64,000 bases of DNA from Leifsonia xyli. GTDB lineage: Bacteria; Actinomycetota; Actinomycetes; Actinomycetales; Microbacteriaceae. The notes beneath the pieces are model-generated. The model did no database searches, was not told the DNA's origin, and was given only the letters and a program-made list of their open reading frames with translations. The position numbers and the translations under genes are program-made. Location of the stretch: assembly GCA_001647635.1 (NCBI GenBank), contig CP014761.1, forward strand, positions 3,348,001 through 3,412,000, given 5' to 3'. Positions within the stretch are counted from its first letter, which is position 1. The number at the start of each line of letters is the position of its first letter. Below are positions 32,840-42,406 of this stretch, piece after piece.

Positions 32840-34681
32840 ATGGCTGGGACAGCGCAGGACGACGGAGGATTTCCGGACATCGACCAGCACGGCATGATCG
32901 GCGACCTGCAGACGGTCGCGCTGGTGTCCACCGAGGGGACGATCGACTGGTTCTGCGCGCCGCGCTTCGACTCGCCGTCGATCTTCGCGTCGCTGCTCGA
33001 CCGCGAGAAGGGCGGCTACTTCCGCATCAATGCGGTGGGCGAGGGGATGCGCGTGAAGCAGATGTACTTTCCGCAGACGGCGATCCTCATCACCCGGTTC
33101 ATGTCGGATGACGGCGTCGGCGAGGTGATCGACTTCATGCCGATCGCGGACCAGCCGACTGTCGCGACCGAGAACCGGACGATCGTGCGGGGGATCCGCG
33201 TCGTCCGCGGTGAGCTCACCTTCCGGGTGCAGTGCCGGCCGCGGTTCGACTACGGACGGCGTCCGCACACGGCGTCCGCCTTCGACACCGGCGTCCGCTT
33301 CGACGCCGAGGGGATGAGCGCCGAACTCCACGGGATCTCCGCCGACGCGATCGTCGACGGCGACGTCGACACCACGCTGACGTTCTCGGACGGCAAGCTC
33401 CACATCATCGCGTTCGAGACCCAGCCGGACGCCGACGCCCGGAAGATCGGCCGTGGCCGCGGTCAGCGGCTGTTCCGCGAGACCGGGGCCTTCTGGCGCG
33501 AGTGGCTGTCGCGTGGCACCTACACCGGCCGCTGGCGAGAATCGGTGGAGCGCTCCGCGATGGTGCTCAAGCTACTGCAGTACGCGCCGAGCGGCGCCCT
33601 GGTCGCCGCCCCCACCGCCGCGCTGCCCGAGCAACTCGGAGGCGTGCGCAACTGGGACTACCGCTACACCTGGGTGCGCGACGCCTCCTTCAGCGTGTAC
33701 GCGCTCCTCTCCCTCGGCTACGCGGACGAAGCCCTCTCGTTCATGCTCTGGCTGAGCGACCGCGTCGCCGAGCAGGCGGGCGACGGGTCCGGGCCGCTCA
33801 AGATCATGTACCGGATCGACGGCTCCTCCGACCTCGTGGAGCTCGACCTGGATCACTTCAAGGGTTATGCCGGATCCAGGCCGGTGCATGTCGGGAACGG
33901 CGCCGCCGACCAGCTGCAGCTCGACATCTACGGCGAGGCGATGCAGTCGCTCGCCGTCGGCGACAAGCTCCGTCCGATCGGCAACCCCGGCTGGACGAAG
34001 CTCCGCGGCATCCTGGAGTGGCTCGCCGACAACTGGGACCAGCCCGACGAGGGCGTCTGGGAGACCCGCGGTGGGCGGAAGGACTTCACGTACGGCCGGA
34101 TCATGTGCTGGGTCGCCTTCGACCGAGCGATCCGGATGGCGCGCGACCGCGGCCTCCCGGCGCCGCTCGCCCGCTGGGAGGCCGAGCGCGACGCCATCTA
34201 CGAACAGGTGTTCACGAAGTGCTGGAACCCGCAGCGGAAGGCGTTCACCCAGTACCCCGGCACCGATGTGGTGGACGCGATCACCCTGCTGATGCCGAGG
34301 GTCGGGATGATCTCGCCGCGCGACCCGATGTGGCTGTCGACCCTCGACGCCATCACCGAGGAGCTGGTGACCGACAGCCTGGTGTACCGCTACAACCCGG
34401 CGGCCTCGCCCGACGGCCTGCCGGGCGAGGAGGGCACCTTCTCGCTCTGCTCCTTCTTCTATGTGATGGCGCTCACCGACGCCGGGAAGCTCGAGGAGGC
34501 CCAGTACGCGTTCGAGAAGATGCTGACCTACGGCAATCACGTCGGCCTCTACGCCGAGGAGATCGACCCGTCCGGCCTGCAGCTCGGGAACTTCCCCCAG
34601 GCGTTCACCCATCTGGCGCTGATCCAGGCCGCCAGTGAGCTGGATGCGGCGCTCGAGGCGCGGGCGACGGCCCGGTACTGA
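32840..34681 (+). CDS. Glycoside hydrolase family 15 (glucoamylase/trehalase-like)
   Basis: 613 residues from the ATG at 32840 with a purine-rich site upstream; a GTG at 32798 in frame is the alternative. It has an N-terminal beta-sandwich (about 15-240) beginning I-G-D-L-Q-T-V-A-L-V-S-T-E-G-T-I-D-W-F-C and an (alpha/alpha)6 barrel (about 240-600) with R-N-W-D-Y-R-Y-T-W-V-R-D-A at 270-282, the hallmark of GH15. No signal peptide, so it acts in the cytosol. In actinobacteria this subfamily includes trehalases as well as glucan-acting enzymes, so the substrate is open. Its stop overlaps the next start by one base. Confidence 0.85.
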   Translation: MAGTAQDDGGFPDIDQHGMIGDLQTVALVSTEGTIDWFCAPRFDSPSIFASLLDREKGGYFRINAVGEGMRVKQMYFPQTAILITRFMSDDGVGEVIDFMPIADQPTVATENRTIVRGIRVVRGELTFRVQCRPRFDYGRRPHTASAFDTGVRFDAEGMSAELHGISADAIVDGDVDTTLTFSDGKLHIIAFETQPDADARKIGRGRGQRLFRETGAFWREWLSRGTYTGRWRESVERSAMVLKLLQYAPSGALVAAPTAALPEQLGGVRNWDYRYTWVRDASFSVYALLSLGYADEALSFMLWLSDRVAEQAGDGSGPLKIMYRIDGSSDLVELDLDHFKGYAGSRPVHVGNGAADQLQLDIYGEAMQSLAVGDKLRPIGNPGWTKLRGILEWLADNWDQPDEGVWETRGGRKDFTYGRIMCWVAFDRAIRMARDRGLPAPLARWEAERDAIYEQVFTKCWNPQRKAFTQYPGTDVVDAITLLMPRVGMISPRDPMWLSTLDAITEELVTDSLVYRYNPAASPDGLPGEEGTFSLCSFFYVMALTDAGKLEEAQYAFEKMLTYGNHVGLYAEEIDPSGLQLGNFPQAFTHLALIQAASELDAALEARATARY

Positions 34682-35229
34682 TGGACCTCAACGAACCGGA
34701 CGCACCCACCTCCGGCGACGTCGGCAGCATCCATCGCGGGATCTGGCGGCACTGGGGAACCCCCGCCGCCATCTACGGGACGATCGTGTACGCGAGCGTG
34801 GTGGCCGCCGCCTCCGGGGCCGACGACGACCAGGCCTCCGCCGTGAGGTTGCTCGTCCTCAGCGTGGTCAGCATCGTCGTGTTCTGGCTCGCCCACGTCT
34901 ATTCCACCGCGCTCGGGTTCCAGGGCGACGAGCAGCACGCCGCCGATCGCATCCGCGACTCCCTGCGGCATGCGCTCGCCGAATCGGGAGGGATGCTGGA
35001 GGCGGCGATCGTGCCCAGCATCCCGCTGGTCCTGGCCGCCCTGGGCGTTCTGCCGCCGGACTTCGGCGTCGCGCTCTCGCTGTGGTTCTCGGTCCTGATG
35101 CTGGCGCTGCTCGGGTTCTCCATCTTCCTGCTGCGCGGGCGTTCGATCATGGTGTGCCTGCTGGGCGCGGTGGTGACCGCGTCGTTCGGCGTCGTGGTCA
35201 TCCTGCTGAAGAGCGCCTTGCAGCACTGA
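34681..35229 (+). CDS. Membrane protein of unknown function
   Basis: 182 residues whose ATG shares a base with the preceding stop (TGATG), so it is coupled to the GH15 gene. Transmembrane helices lie at about 29-48, 53-75, 100-118, 127-149 and 155-178. The loop between the second and third holds a charged helix (Q-H-A-A-D-R-I-R-D-S-L-R-H-A-L). Not a known transporter type. It converges on the DUF2000 gene with a one-base gap. Confidence 0.65.
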   Translation: MDLNEPDAPTSGDVGSIHRGIWRHWGTPAAIYGTIVYASVVAAASGADDDQASAVRLLVLSVVSIVVFWLAHVYSTALGFQGDEQHAADRIRDSLRHALAESGGMLEAAIVPSIPLVLAALGVLPPDFGVALSLWFSVLMLALLGFSIFLLRGRSIMVCLLGAVVTASFGVVVILLKSALQH

Positions 35230-35230
35230 G

Positions 35231-35695
35231 TCAGAGCAGCGCGAGCCGTCCGACGATCCGGTCGACGCGGTTGCGCGGGCCGACCACGCTGACCGCGTAG
35301 TACGGGAGGTCGGCCGAGGCCGCGGCTTCGACGGTGCGGAGGTATTCGTCGTAGACGCGGGTGAGCTGCGCCGCAGCCGGCATGTCCGCGACGAACACGT
35401 CCTCGGCGGCCTGCGCCTTCGCCCGGATGCCGACCAGCTGCTCGGCGGACGCGCGCAGCACCGAGACGCCCGCCCAGGGGAGGCCGGGGTGCACGCCGTC
35501 CTCCGCATCCACCGCATCCTGCCCGAGCAGGCCGGAGACGCGGACCGCGGTCGCGGCCGCGGTGCAGACGGCGGCATTCGCGGCGATGCCCGCGGGCAGC
35601 GACCCGTCGACGATCAGAACCCACTTGAGCCGGGCGGCTCGGGTGGGTGCCCCGGTGTCGATCTCCTCGGGCAGGAAGCCCACGATGTCGTGCAT
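35231..35695 (-). CDS. DUF2000 family protein
   Basis: 154 residues resembling PF09391: V-L-I-V-D-G-S-L-P-A-G-I-A-A-N-A-A at about 26-42, then G-V-S-V-L-R-A-S at about 75-82. The fold is like peptidyl-tRNA hydrolase II, but no function is established. It is divergent from the Lrp/AsnC gene, which may control it through the dyad between them. Confidence 0.8.
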   Translation of the reverse strand: MHDIVGFLPEEIDTGAPTRAARLKWVLIVDGSLPAGIAANAAVCTAAATAVRVSGLLGQDAVDAEDGVHPGLPWAGVSVLRASAEQLVGIRAKAQAAEDVFVADMPAAAQLTRVYDEYLRTVEAAASADLPYYAVSVVGPRNRVDRIVGRLALL

Positions 35696-35759
35696 TCGTC
35701 GTCCTCTCGTTCGGCACTATGGGGGAGAACTTACAGAGATCGCAGGATGTCCGCTGACA

Positions 35760-35778
35760 AACCGAATTTCGTTCGGTT
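35760..35778. promoter_or_regulatory. Operator candidate for the Lrp/AsnC regulator
   Basis: Perfect 7-bp arms (aaccgaa / ttcggtt) with a 5-base centre, located 20 bases before the AsnC-type start and in the shared promoter region with the divergent DUF2000 gene. Confidence 0.55.
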
Positions 35779-35798
35779 GAGCAGCTATCCTGACGGCC

Positions 35799-36254
35799 AT
35801 GGACGAATTAGATCGGGCGATCCTGCGCGAACTGCAGTCGGATGCGCGGCGCAGCAACCGCGACATCGCCGCGGCCGTGGGCGTCTCGCCCAGCACCGCG
35901 CTGGAGCGCACGCGGGCGCTGCGCCGGCGGGGGATCATCCGCGGGGCGACGCTCGACGTGGACCTCTCGGCGATCGGCCGCCCCGTGCAGGCGCTCATCG
36001 CGGTGCGCATCCGGCCGCCGTCGCGTCCGGTGATCGAGGGTTTCCGGGACTGGGTGGCGTCGCTCCCCGAGACGCTGGGCGTGTTCGTCACGAGCGGCAA
36101 CGAGGACTTCATCGTCCACGTCGCCGTCGCCGACAACGAGAGCCTCTACGCGTTCGTCATCGACCGGCTGACGCAGCGGCGCGAGATCGCCGACGTGCGC
36201 ACCTCGGTCGTGTACGAGCACCTGCGTAACGGGGCGCCGCACCCGCTGGACTGA
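35799..36254 (+). CDS. Lrp/AsnC family transcriptional regulator
   Basis: 151 residues. AsnC-type helix-turn-helix at about 3-50 (L-D-R-A-I-L-R-E-L-Q-S-D-A-R-R-S-N-R-D-I-A-A-A-V-G-V-S), then a RAM (Lrp ligand) domain at about 65-140. Divergent from a DUF2000 gene, the usual arrangement of an Lrp-type regulator and its target. The effector is probably an amino acid. Confidence 0.9.
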   Translation: MDELDRAILRELQSDARRSNRDIAAAVGVSPSTALERTRALRRRGIIRGATLDVDLSAIGRPVQALIAVRIRPPSRPVIEGFRDWVASLPETLGVFVTSGNEDFIVHVAVADNESLYAFVIDRLTQRREIADVRTSVVYEHLRNGAPHPLD

Positions 36255-36308
36255 CCGCGGGGCGGGTCTACGATGTGGCGCACCGCATCCTTCTGAAGGG
36301 AACCACGC

Positions 36309-37127
36309 ATGCCTGCTCTGACCGACACCTTCACGCTCTCCAACGGCGTCGCCATCCCCAAGATCGGGTTCGGCACCTGGCAGATCCCGGACGGAGACGA
36401 GACCTACGACTCGGTCCGCACCGCCCTCGACGCCGGCTACCGCCACATCGACACCGCACGGGCGTACGGCAACGAGGCGAGCGTCGGGCGCGCGGTGCGC
36501 GACAGCGGCATCGCCCGCGAGCACATCTTCATCACCACCAAGTGCCCCGCCGAGGTGAAGGACGCGGACGGCGCTCGCCACGCGTTCCAGCGCTCGACCG
36601 AGCTGCTCGACCTCGGCCCGATCGACCTCTACCTCATCCACGCACCGTGGCCGTGGAACGCGATCGGCAGCGACCACCGCGCCGGCAACATCGAGGTGTG
36701 GAAGGTGTTCGAGGAGGTGTATGAGCAGGGTCTGACCCGCGCGATCGGCGTCAGCAACTTCGAGGTCGCCGATCTGGAGTCGCTGGTCGACGCCACCGAG
36801 GTCGTGCCGCACGCCAACCAGATCCGGTGGTTCGTGGGCAACACGCAGCCGGAGACGACGGCGTGGTCCAAGGAGCACGACATCCTCGTCGAGGGCTACT
36901 CGCCGCTCGCCACCGGCCGTCTGCTCGACAATGAGGAGATCGCGGAGATCGCGCGGAAGTACGGCAAGTCGGTCGCGCAGGTCAGCATCCGCTACCTGCT
37001 GCAGAAGGACATCCTGCCGCTGCCGAAGTCGACCACCCCCGAGCGCATCCGCGAGAACGCCGACGTCGACTTCGAGCTGTCGCCCGAGGACGTGGCCGCT
37101 CTCGACGCGCTCGACGCGGGGGAGTAG
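36309..37127 (+). CDS. Aldo/keto reductase, 2,5-diketo-D-gluconate reductase-like
   Basis: 272 residues with gaaggg upstream. AKR motifs: G-F-G-T-W-Q at about 18-23, the catalytic D (D-T-A-R-A-Y-G-N-E) and Y in 46-54, K in T-T-K-C-P around 78, H in Y-L-I-H-A at about 108-112, and the C-terminal P-K-S-T-T-P-E-R-I-R-E-N that binds NADPH. It reduces aldehydes or ketones in the cytosol; the substrate cannot be told from the sequence. Confidence 0.9.
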   Translation: MPALTDTFTLSNGVAIPKIGFGTWQIPDGDETYDSVRTALDAGYRHIDTARAYGNEASVGRAVRDSGIAREHIFITTKCPAEVKDADGARHAFQRSTELLDLGPIDLYLIHAPWPWNAIGSDHRAGNIEVWKVFEEVYEQGLTRAIGVSNFEVADLESLVDATEVVPHANQIRWFVGNTQPETTAWSKEHDILVEGYSPLATGRLLDNEEIAEIARKYGKSVAQVSIRYLLQKDILPLPKSTTPERIRENADVDFELSPEDVAALDALDAGE

Positions 37128-37184
37128 GCGCTCCGGCGTGGAGTTCTCAGCACACCGGGAATAACCTCCCCCTCCTGCGTTGGA

Positions 37185-37205
37185 CTTGAGTGCACAAGGC
37201 TCAAC
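37185..37205 (+). promoter_or_regulatory. HAIR element (HspR operator)
   Basis: cttgagt, a 7-base spacer, then gctcaac. The HspR-associated inverted repeat consensus is cttgagt-N7-actcaag, so the left arm and the spacing match exactly and the right arm has two changes. It ends 20 bases before the GTG of the ClpC-like gene. HspR would repress this heat-shock gene until DnaK is titrated. Confidence 0.78.
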
Positions 37206-37225
37206 TTTCAGAAACAGGAGAACAC

Positions 37226-39772
37226 GTGCCTGAGAACTTCACTCCCGACGGTGACGGCGCCAACTCGTTCGACGAGTTCCTCGCCCGTTATCTCGCGGGC
37301 GAGCGTGCGCGCAACGGACGCTCTATCGACATCAGCCGCTTCCTCAGCCGGCGCACCCAGGAGATCCTGGCGGAGGCCGGACGGTTCGCGCTGGAGCACG
37401 GCCACAGCGAGCTCGACGCCCTGCACGTGCTGCGCGTGATGGCCGAGCAGGAGCCGGCCGCGGACGCCATGCGCCGCATCGGCGTCGACCCGTCGCGGGT
37501 CGCGCAGGCCGCCGAGTCGCGCCTCCCCGCGTCCGGCGACGTCATCCGCGCCGACGGCGCCTCCATCACCGGTGCGCTGCAGCGTGCGCTGTTCCACGCG
37601 TACCAGGTGGCGCAGGCCTCCGGCTCGACCTACATCGACCCCGAGCACGTCTTCTTCGCGCTCGTCATCGGCCGCGACGCCCCTGCCGGCCGCGTCCTGC
37701 AGGCCGCCGGCGTGACCCCGGAGGCGCTCACCGAGTCCATGCAGGAGAGCACGACCGTGGGCGCCGGCCGGCCCGGTGACCCGGCTGCCGAGGGCAGCGC
37801 CTCCGAGACCCCCATGCTCGACCAGTTCGGCACCGACCTGACCGCGCTCGCGCGCGACGGCAAGCTGGACCCGGTCATCGGCCGTCTCGACGAGATCGAG
37901 CAGACGGTCGAGATCCTCTCCCGCCGCACCAAGAACAACCCGGTGCTGGTCGGCGAGGCGGGCGTCGGCAAGACCGCGATCGTGGAGGGCCTGGCCCGCG
38001 CGATCGTGGACGGCACCGTGCCCGAGCAGCTGCAGGACAAGAAGGTCGTCTCCCTCGACCTCGCGGGAATGGTCGCAGGTACCCGGTACCGCGGCGACTT
38101 CGAAGAGCGGCTCACCACCCTGATGGACGAGATCAGCGCCGGCAAGGACGAGCTGATCGTGTTCATCGACGAGCTGCACACCGTGGTCGGCGCCGGAGGG
38201 TCCGGCGAGTCCGGCGGCATGGACGCCGGCAACATCCTCAAGCCGCGCCTTGCCCGCGGCGACCTGCACCTGGTCGGCGCGACGACGCTCAAGGAGTACC
38301 GCCGCATCGAGAAGGACCCGGCGCTGGAGCGCCGCTTCCAGCCGGTGACGGTCGGCGAGCCCTCGATCGAGGACGCCGTGCTCATCCTGGACGGCCTGCG
38401 CGCCGCCTACGAGGAGCACCACGGCGTGCGCTACACCGAGGACGCGATCCGCGCCGCGGTGGAGCTGTCCGACCGCTACGTCTCCGACCGGTTCCTGCCG
38501 GACAAGGCCATCGACCTGATCGACCAGGCCGGTGCCCGCCTGCGCCTCGCGCTCGGCAAGCGCGTGGACTCGTCCGCCCTCATGGAGCGCCTGGCCACGC
38601 TGGAGTCCGAGAAGAACTCCGCCGTCGCGGCCGAGCACTACGAGGAGGCGTCGCGTCTGCGCGACGAGATCGAGGACGTGCAGCGCCAGCTGGACGCCCT
38701 GGCCTCGGCCCCGCGCGTGGACGCCGTCGTCGGCGAGCCGGAGATCGCGGCCATCGTGTCGCGTGCCACCGGCATCCCGGTGTCCCGCGTGGGCGAGGCC
38801 GACCGTGAGCGCCTCGCGCGCCTCGAGTCGGAGCTGCACGAGCGCGTGGTCGGCCAGGACGACGCGGTCGTCTCGGTCGCGAAGGCCGTCCGCCGCAACC
38901 GCACCGGCCTCGGCGACGAGCGCCGTCCGGTCGGCAGCTTCCTCTTCCTCGGCCCGACCGGTGTCGGCAAGACCGAGCTGGCGAAGTCGCTCGCGTCGTC
39001 GCTGTTCGGCGACGAGAAGGCGATGCTGCGGTTCGACATGAGCGAGTTCGGCGAGCGTCACACCGTGGCGCGTCTGGTCGGCGCCCCTCCCGGGTACGTC
39101 GGCTACGACGAGGCCGGTCAGCTGACCGAGCGCGTGCGCCGCAATCCGTACTCGGTGGTGCTGTTCGACGAGATCGAGAAGGCTCACCCCGACGTGTTCA
39201 ACCTGCTGCTGCAGGTGCTGGACGACGGACGCCTGACCGACGGCCAGGGCCGCACGGTCGACTTCCGCAACACGGTGGTCATCATGACCTCGAACCTCGG
39301 TTCGGAGTTCCTGGCCTCCCGCAGCGGAGCGCTCGGCTTCGTGCCGGCCGGGTCGGACGGCTTCGCCTCGGAGAAGGACATCCGCGACCGCGTGATGGGC
39401 AAGCTCCGCGAGGCGATGCGTCCGGAGTTCCTGAACCGCATCGACGAGATCGTGCTGTTCCGGAAGCTCGACCAGGAGCAGCTCCGCGACATCGTCCGCC
39501 TGCTGGTGAACGCGACCGCGAACCGCCTGGCCGCCCGCGACATCGCCTTCGAGGCGACGGATGCGGCGGTCGCCTGGATCGCGGAGGCCGGCTACGAGCC
39601 CGAGTACGGCGCCCGCCCGCTCCGCCGCGTCATCCAGCGCGAGGTCGACGACCGCATCGCCGAGCTGATGGTCAGCGGCGAGCTGGAGGAGGGCGGCCGC
39701 GTGATCGTGGACGCCGCCGACGGCGAGCTCCGCGTGACCGCGGCCCCGGTGTCGCTGCCGCTCGCGGCGTAA
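37226..39772 (+). CDS. ClpC-like AAA+ unfoldase (Clp ATPase subunit)
   Basis: 848 residues from the GTG at 37226, with aggag 5 bases before it. Two N-terminal Clp repeats (about 40-170), AAA-1 with Walker A G-E-A-G-V-G-K-T at 243-250 and Walker B I-V-F-I-D-E at 311-316, a short UVR-type middle region (about 455-490) rather than the long ClpB coiled coil, AAA-2 with G-P-T-G-V-G-K-T at 576-583, and a ClpP-docking L-G-F loop (A-L-G-F-V-P) around 713-718. Hence ClpC-type, feeding substrates to ClpP. An HspR HAIR element upstream points to heat-shock control, more usual for ClpB in actinobacteria. A terminator follows. Confidence 0.88.
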   Translation: MPENFTPDGDGANSFDEFLARYLAGERARNGRSIDISRFLSRRTQEILAEAGRFALEHGHSELDALHVLRVMAEQEPAADAMRRIGVDPSRVAQAAESRLPASGDVIRADGASITGALQRALFHAYQVAQASGSTYIDPEHVFFALVIGRDAPAGRVLQAAGVTPEALTESMQESTTVGAGRPGDPAAEGSASETPMLDQFGTDLTALARDGKLDPVIGRLDEIEQTVEILSRRTKNNPVLVGEAGVGKTAIVEGLARAIVDGTVPEQLQDKKVVSLDLAGMVAGTRYRGDFEERLTTLMDEISAGKDELIVFIDELHTVVGAGGSGESGGMDAGNILKPRLARGDLHLVGATTLKEYRRIEKDPALERRFQPVTVGEPSIEDAVLILDGLRAAYEEHHGVRYTEDAIRAAVELSDRYVSDRFLPDKAIDLIDQAGARLRLALGKRVDSSALMERLATLESEKNSAVAAEHYEEASRLRDEIEDVQRQLDALASAPRVDAVVGEPEIAAIVSRATGIPVSRVGEADRERLARLESELHERVVGQDDAVVSVAKAVRRNRTGLGDERRPVGSFLFLGPTGVGKTELAKSLASSLFGDEKAMLRFDMSEFGERHTVARLVGAPPGYVGYDEAGQLTERVRRNPYSVVLFDEIEKAHPDVFNLLLQVLDDGRLTDGQGRTVDFRNTVVIMTSNLGSEFLASRSGALGFVPAGSDGFASEKDIRDRVMGKLREAMRPEFLNRIDEIVLFRKLDQEQLRDIVRLLVNATANRLAARDIAFEATDAAVAWIAEAGYEPEYGARPLRRVIQREVDDRIAELMVSGELEEGGRVIVDAADGELRVTAAPVSLPLAA

Positions 39773-39786
39773 CCCACCGCACCACG

Positions 39787-39821
39787 AAGGCGCCGGTCCT
39801 GTTCGCAGGGCCGGCGCCTTT
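39787..39821 (+). terminator. Terminator after the ClpC-like gene
   Basis: 14-bp arms with one G-U pair (aaggcgccggtcct / agggccggcgcctt) around gttcgc, followed by a short T run. Confidence 0.75.
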
Positions 39822-39906
39822 CGCACGTTCGCATCCTGAACATCTCCAAACCCGTACACACGCAACCCCCTGGAGTCGCCCAGACTTGGCTGGTTCATTG
39901 GAGGGG

Positions 39907-42396
39907 ATGTCCGCACCCGACCGACCCCTGCCCTCCCGACTGGCCGCCCTCGACGAGCGGCTGGAGCCCGTCAAGCGCTTCGAGTTCACGCCCGCCCGCA
40001 CCCGCGGCGGGCAGATCGCGCAGTTCCTCGGGCTCGCGCTCGTCGCCGCCGTGCTCAGCTCGATCTTCGTGCTGCCCGCGTTCGTCGGGCTCGGGGCGAC
40101 CGCCGCGGCCGGCGCCAGCGACTTCAACGCGCTGCCGTCGAACCTCAACATCCAGCAGTTCGCGCAGAACTCCACCGTCTTCGCCAAGCAGGGCGGTCAG
40201 GATGTGCCGATCGCCACATTCTTCGCCCAGAACCGGCAGGACGTCGCGTGGGAGCAGATCGCGCAGACGATGAAGGACGCGACCGTCTCGGCCGAGGACC
40301 CGCGCTTCTACTCGGAGGGCGCCGTCGACATCTGGGGCACCCTCCGCGGCGCCGTATCGACCGTCGCCGGCGGCAGCGTCCAGGGCGGCTCGTCGATCAC
40401 GCAGCAGTACGTGAAGAACGTCGAGGTCGAGAAGTGCGAGGCACTGACCAGCCAGAAGAAGATCGAGGCCTGCTACACCGACGCCGCGGGAGTGACGCTG
40501 CAGCGCAAGGTGCAGGAGATGCGCTACGCGGTGCAGGTCGAGAAGAACTACTCCAAGAAGGAGATCCTCACCGGCTACCTCAACGTGGTCGGCTTCGGCG
40601 GCCAGGTCTACGGCGTCCAGGCGGCAGCGCAATACTACTTCAACTCGACCGCGGCGAAGCTCGACCTCGCTCAAGCGGCGACGCTCGCGGCCATCCTGAA
40701 CAATCCCGCCAACCTCCGGATCGACCAGCCGGACAATAAGGACAACGGCGCCGCGAACGGCTACAAGCTCACGAAGGAGCGGCGCGACTACGTGCTCGAC
40801 CGCATGTACATCACGCACACGATCACGAAGCAGCAGCGGGACGCCGCCAAGGCGACCCCGATCACGCCGACGATCACTCCGACGACCCAGGGATGCGCGG
40901 GGGCACAGCAGTTCAACGCCGCCTTCTTCTGCGATTACGTGCGCGACGTCATCCTCACCGACCCCGCATACGGCAAGACGGCGGACGAGCGCTTCCAGAC
41001 CCTCAACCGCGGCGGCCTGAAGATCTACACGACCCTCAACCTCGACCTGCAGCAGGTCGCGCAGGCGTCGCTGAACAAGTACATCCCCGCGTCCCGGCCG
41101 GACATCGACCTCGGCGCGTCGAACGTCGCGATGGAGCTGGGCACGGGACGCATCGTCACGATGGTGCAGAACCGCGCCTTCAACAACACGGACACGCCCA
41201 TCGACGGCACGACTGCGGTGAACTACAACACCGATGAGGACTACGGCGGGTCCCAGGGCTTCCAGACCGGATCCACGTTCAAGGCGTTCGACCTGGCGGC
41301 CTGGCTGGAGTCGGGCCACAGCCTCTACGAGACGGTCAACGCGTCGCAGCATACGTTCCCGACCTCCGACTTCACGAACACGTGCGCGAACATCGACGGC
41401 CCGGATTGGCATGTCACCAACGACGAGGGATCGGCGAGCCGGCTCTCCGTGATGTCGGCGACCGCCGAGTCGGTCAACACCGCCTTCGCCGAGATGGGCA
41501 CGAAGACCGACCTGTGCTCCATCCTGAATGCCGCGAAGTCGCTGGGAGTGCACCCCGCGTCCAAGAGCAACCCGCTGACCTCGACGCCGTCGATGATCCT
41601 CGGCACCAACTACATCTCGCCGCTCACGATGGCGACCGCCTACGCGGGCATCGCGAACAACGGCACCGTGTGCACCCCGGTCGCGATCGACCGCGTCGTG
41701 AACGCGGACGGCACCGACCACGCGGTCAGCAAGACGACGTGCACGCAGGGGCTGAAGCCCGAGATCGCTGCGGGTGTCACGTACGCGCTGCAGGGAGTCA
41801 TGCGGGGCGGCGGAACGGCCGCGAGCGCGAACCCGTACGACGACATCCCGATCATGGGCAAGACGGGAACGACCGACGACTCGCTCGAGAACTGGCTGAT
41901 CACGTCCACCACCAAGGTCGCGACGGCGACGTGGGTCGGCAACGTGTCGGGCGACACCCCGCTGCGCTCGCTGTACTTCAACGGCGTCGGCGGAGGAAAC
42001 GTGAAGTTCTCGATCGCCAAGCCGATCCTCAAGGCGCTCAACGCGCTGTACGGCGGCACCGACTTCACCGAGCCGACGGACGCTGTGCTCTACGGTAACG
42101 AGATCACGATGCCGGATGTGACGGGCAAGGCGCCCGATGTCGCGCAGAAGCTGCTCGAAGGCCTGGGCCTCGACGTCACGGTCGACCCGACGCCGGTCGA
42201 CAGCGACCAGCCGGCAGGCACGGTCGCCGCGAGCGACCCCGCGGCCGGCGCGACGCTGAGCGACGGGCAGTCGGTGACCCTGACCGTCAGCAACGGGACG
42301 AAGGGCGGGTCGTCCGGTCCGGGCAACGGGACGTCGGCGCCGACCCCCACCCCGACGCCGACGAAGGGCAACGGCAAGGGGAACGGCGGAGGCTGA
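39907..42396 (+). CDS. Class A penicillin-binding protein with PASTA domain
   Basis: 829 residues from the ATG at 39907 with ggagggg upstream. One N-terminal membrane anchor (about 37-62), then a GT51 glycosyltransferase with the catalytic E in V-S-A-E-D-P-R-F (E130) and Q-G-G-S-S-I-T-Q-Q (159-167). A transpeptidase follows with S-T-F-K (456-459), S-V-N (522-524) and K-T-G (651-653). One PASTA domain occupies about 733-795, followed by a Thr/Pro/Gly-rich tail. It polymerises and cross-links peptidoglycan outside the membrane. This layout is that of actinobacterial PonA proteins. Confidence 0.92.
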   Translation: MSAPDRPLPSRLAALDERLEPVKRFEFTPARTRGGQIAQFLGLALVAAVLSSIFVLPAFVGLGATAAAGASDFNALPSNLNIQQFAQNSTVFAKQGGQDVPIATFFAQNRQDVAWEQIAQTMKDATVSAEDPRFYSEGAVDIWGTLRGAVSTVAGGSVQGGSSITQQYVKNVEVEKCEALTSQKKIEACYTDAAGVTLQRKVQEMRYAVQVEKNYSKKEILTGYLNVVGFGGQVYGVQAAAQYYFNSTAAKLDLAQAATLAAILNNPANLRIDQPDNKDNGAANGYKLTKERRDYVLDRMYITHTITKQQRDAAKATPITPTITPTTQGCAGAQQFNAAFFCDYVRDVILTDPAYGKTADERFQTLNRGGLKIYTTLNLDLQQVAQASLNKYIPASRPDIDLGASNVAMELGTGRIVTMVQNRAFNNTDTPIDGTTAVNYNTDEDYGGSQGFQTGSTFKAFDLAAWLESGHSLYETVNASQHTFPTSDFTNTCANIDGPDWHVTNDEGSASRLSVMSATAESVNTAFAEMGTKTDLCSILNAAKSLGVHPASKSNPLTSTPSMILGTNYISPLTMATAYAGIANNGTVCTPVAIDRVVNADGTDHAVSKTTCTQGLKPEIAAGVTYALQGVMRGGGTAASANPYDDIPIMGKTGTTDDSLENWLITSTTKVATATWVGNVSGDTPLRSLYFNGVGGGNVKFSIAKPILKALNALYGGTDFTEPTDAVLYGNEITMPDVTGKAPDVAQKLLEGLGLDVTVDPTPVDSDQPAGTVAASDPAAGATLSDGQSVTLTVSNGTKGGSSGPGNGTSAPTPTPTPTKGNGKGNGGG

Positions 42397-42406
42397 CCCG
42401 CTGCAC

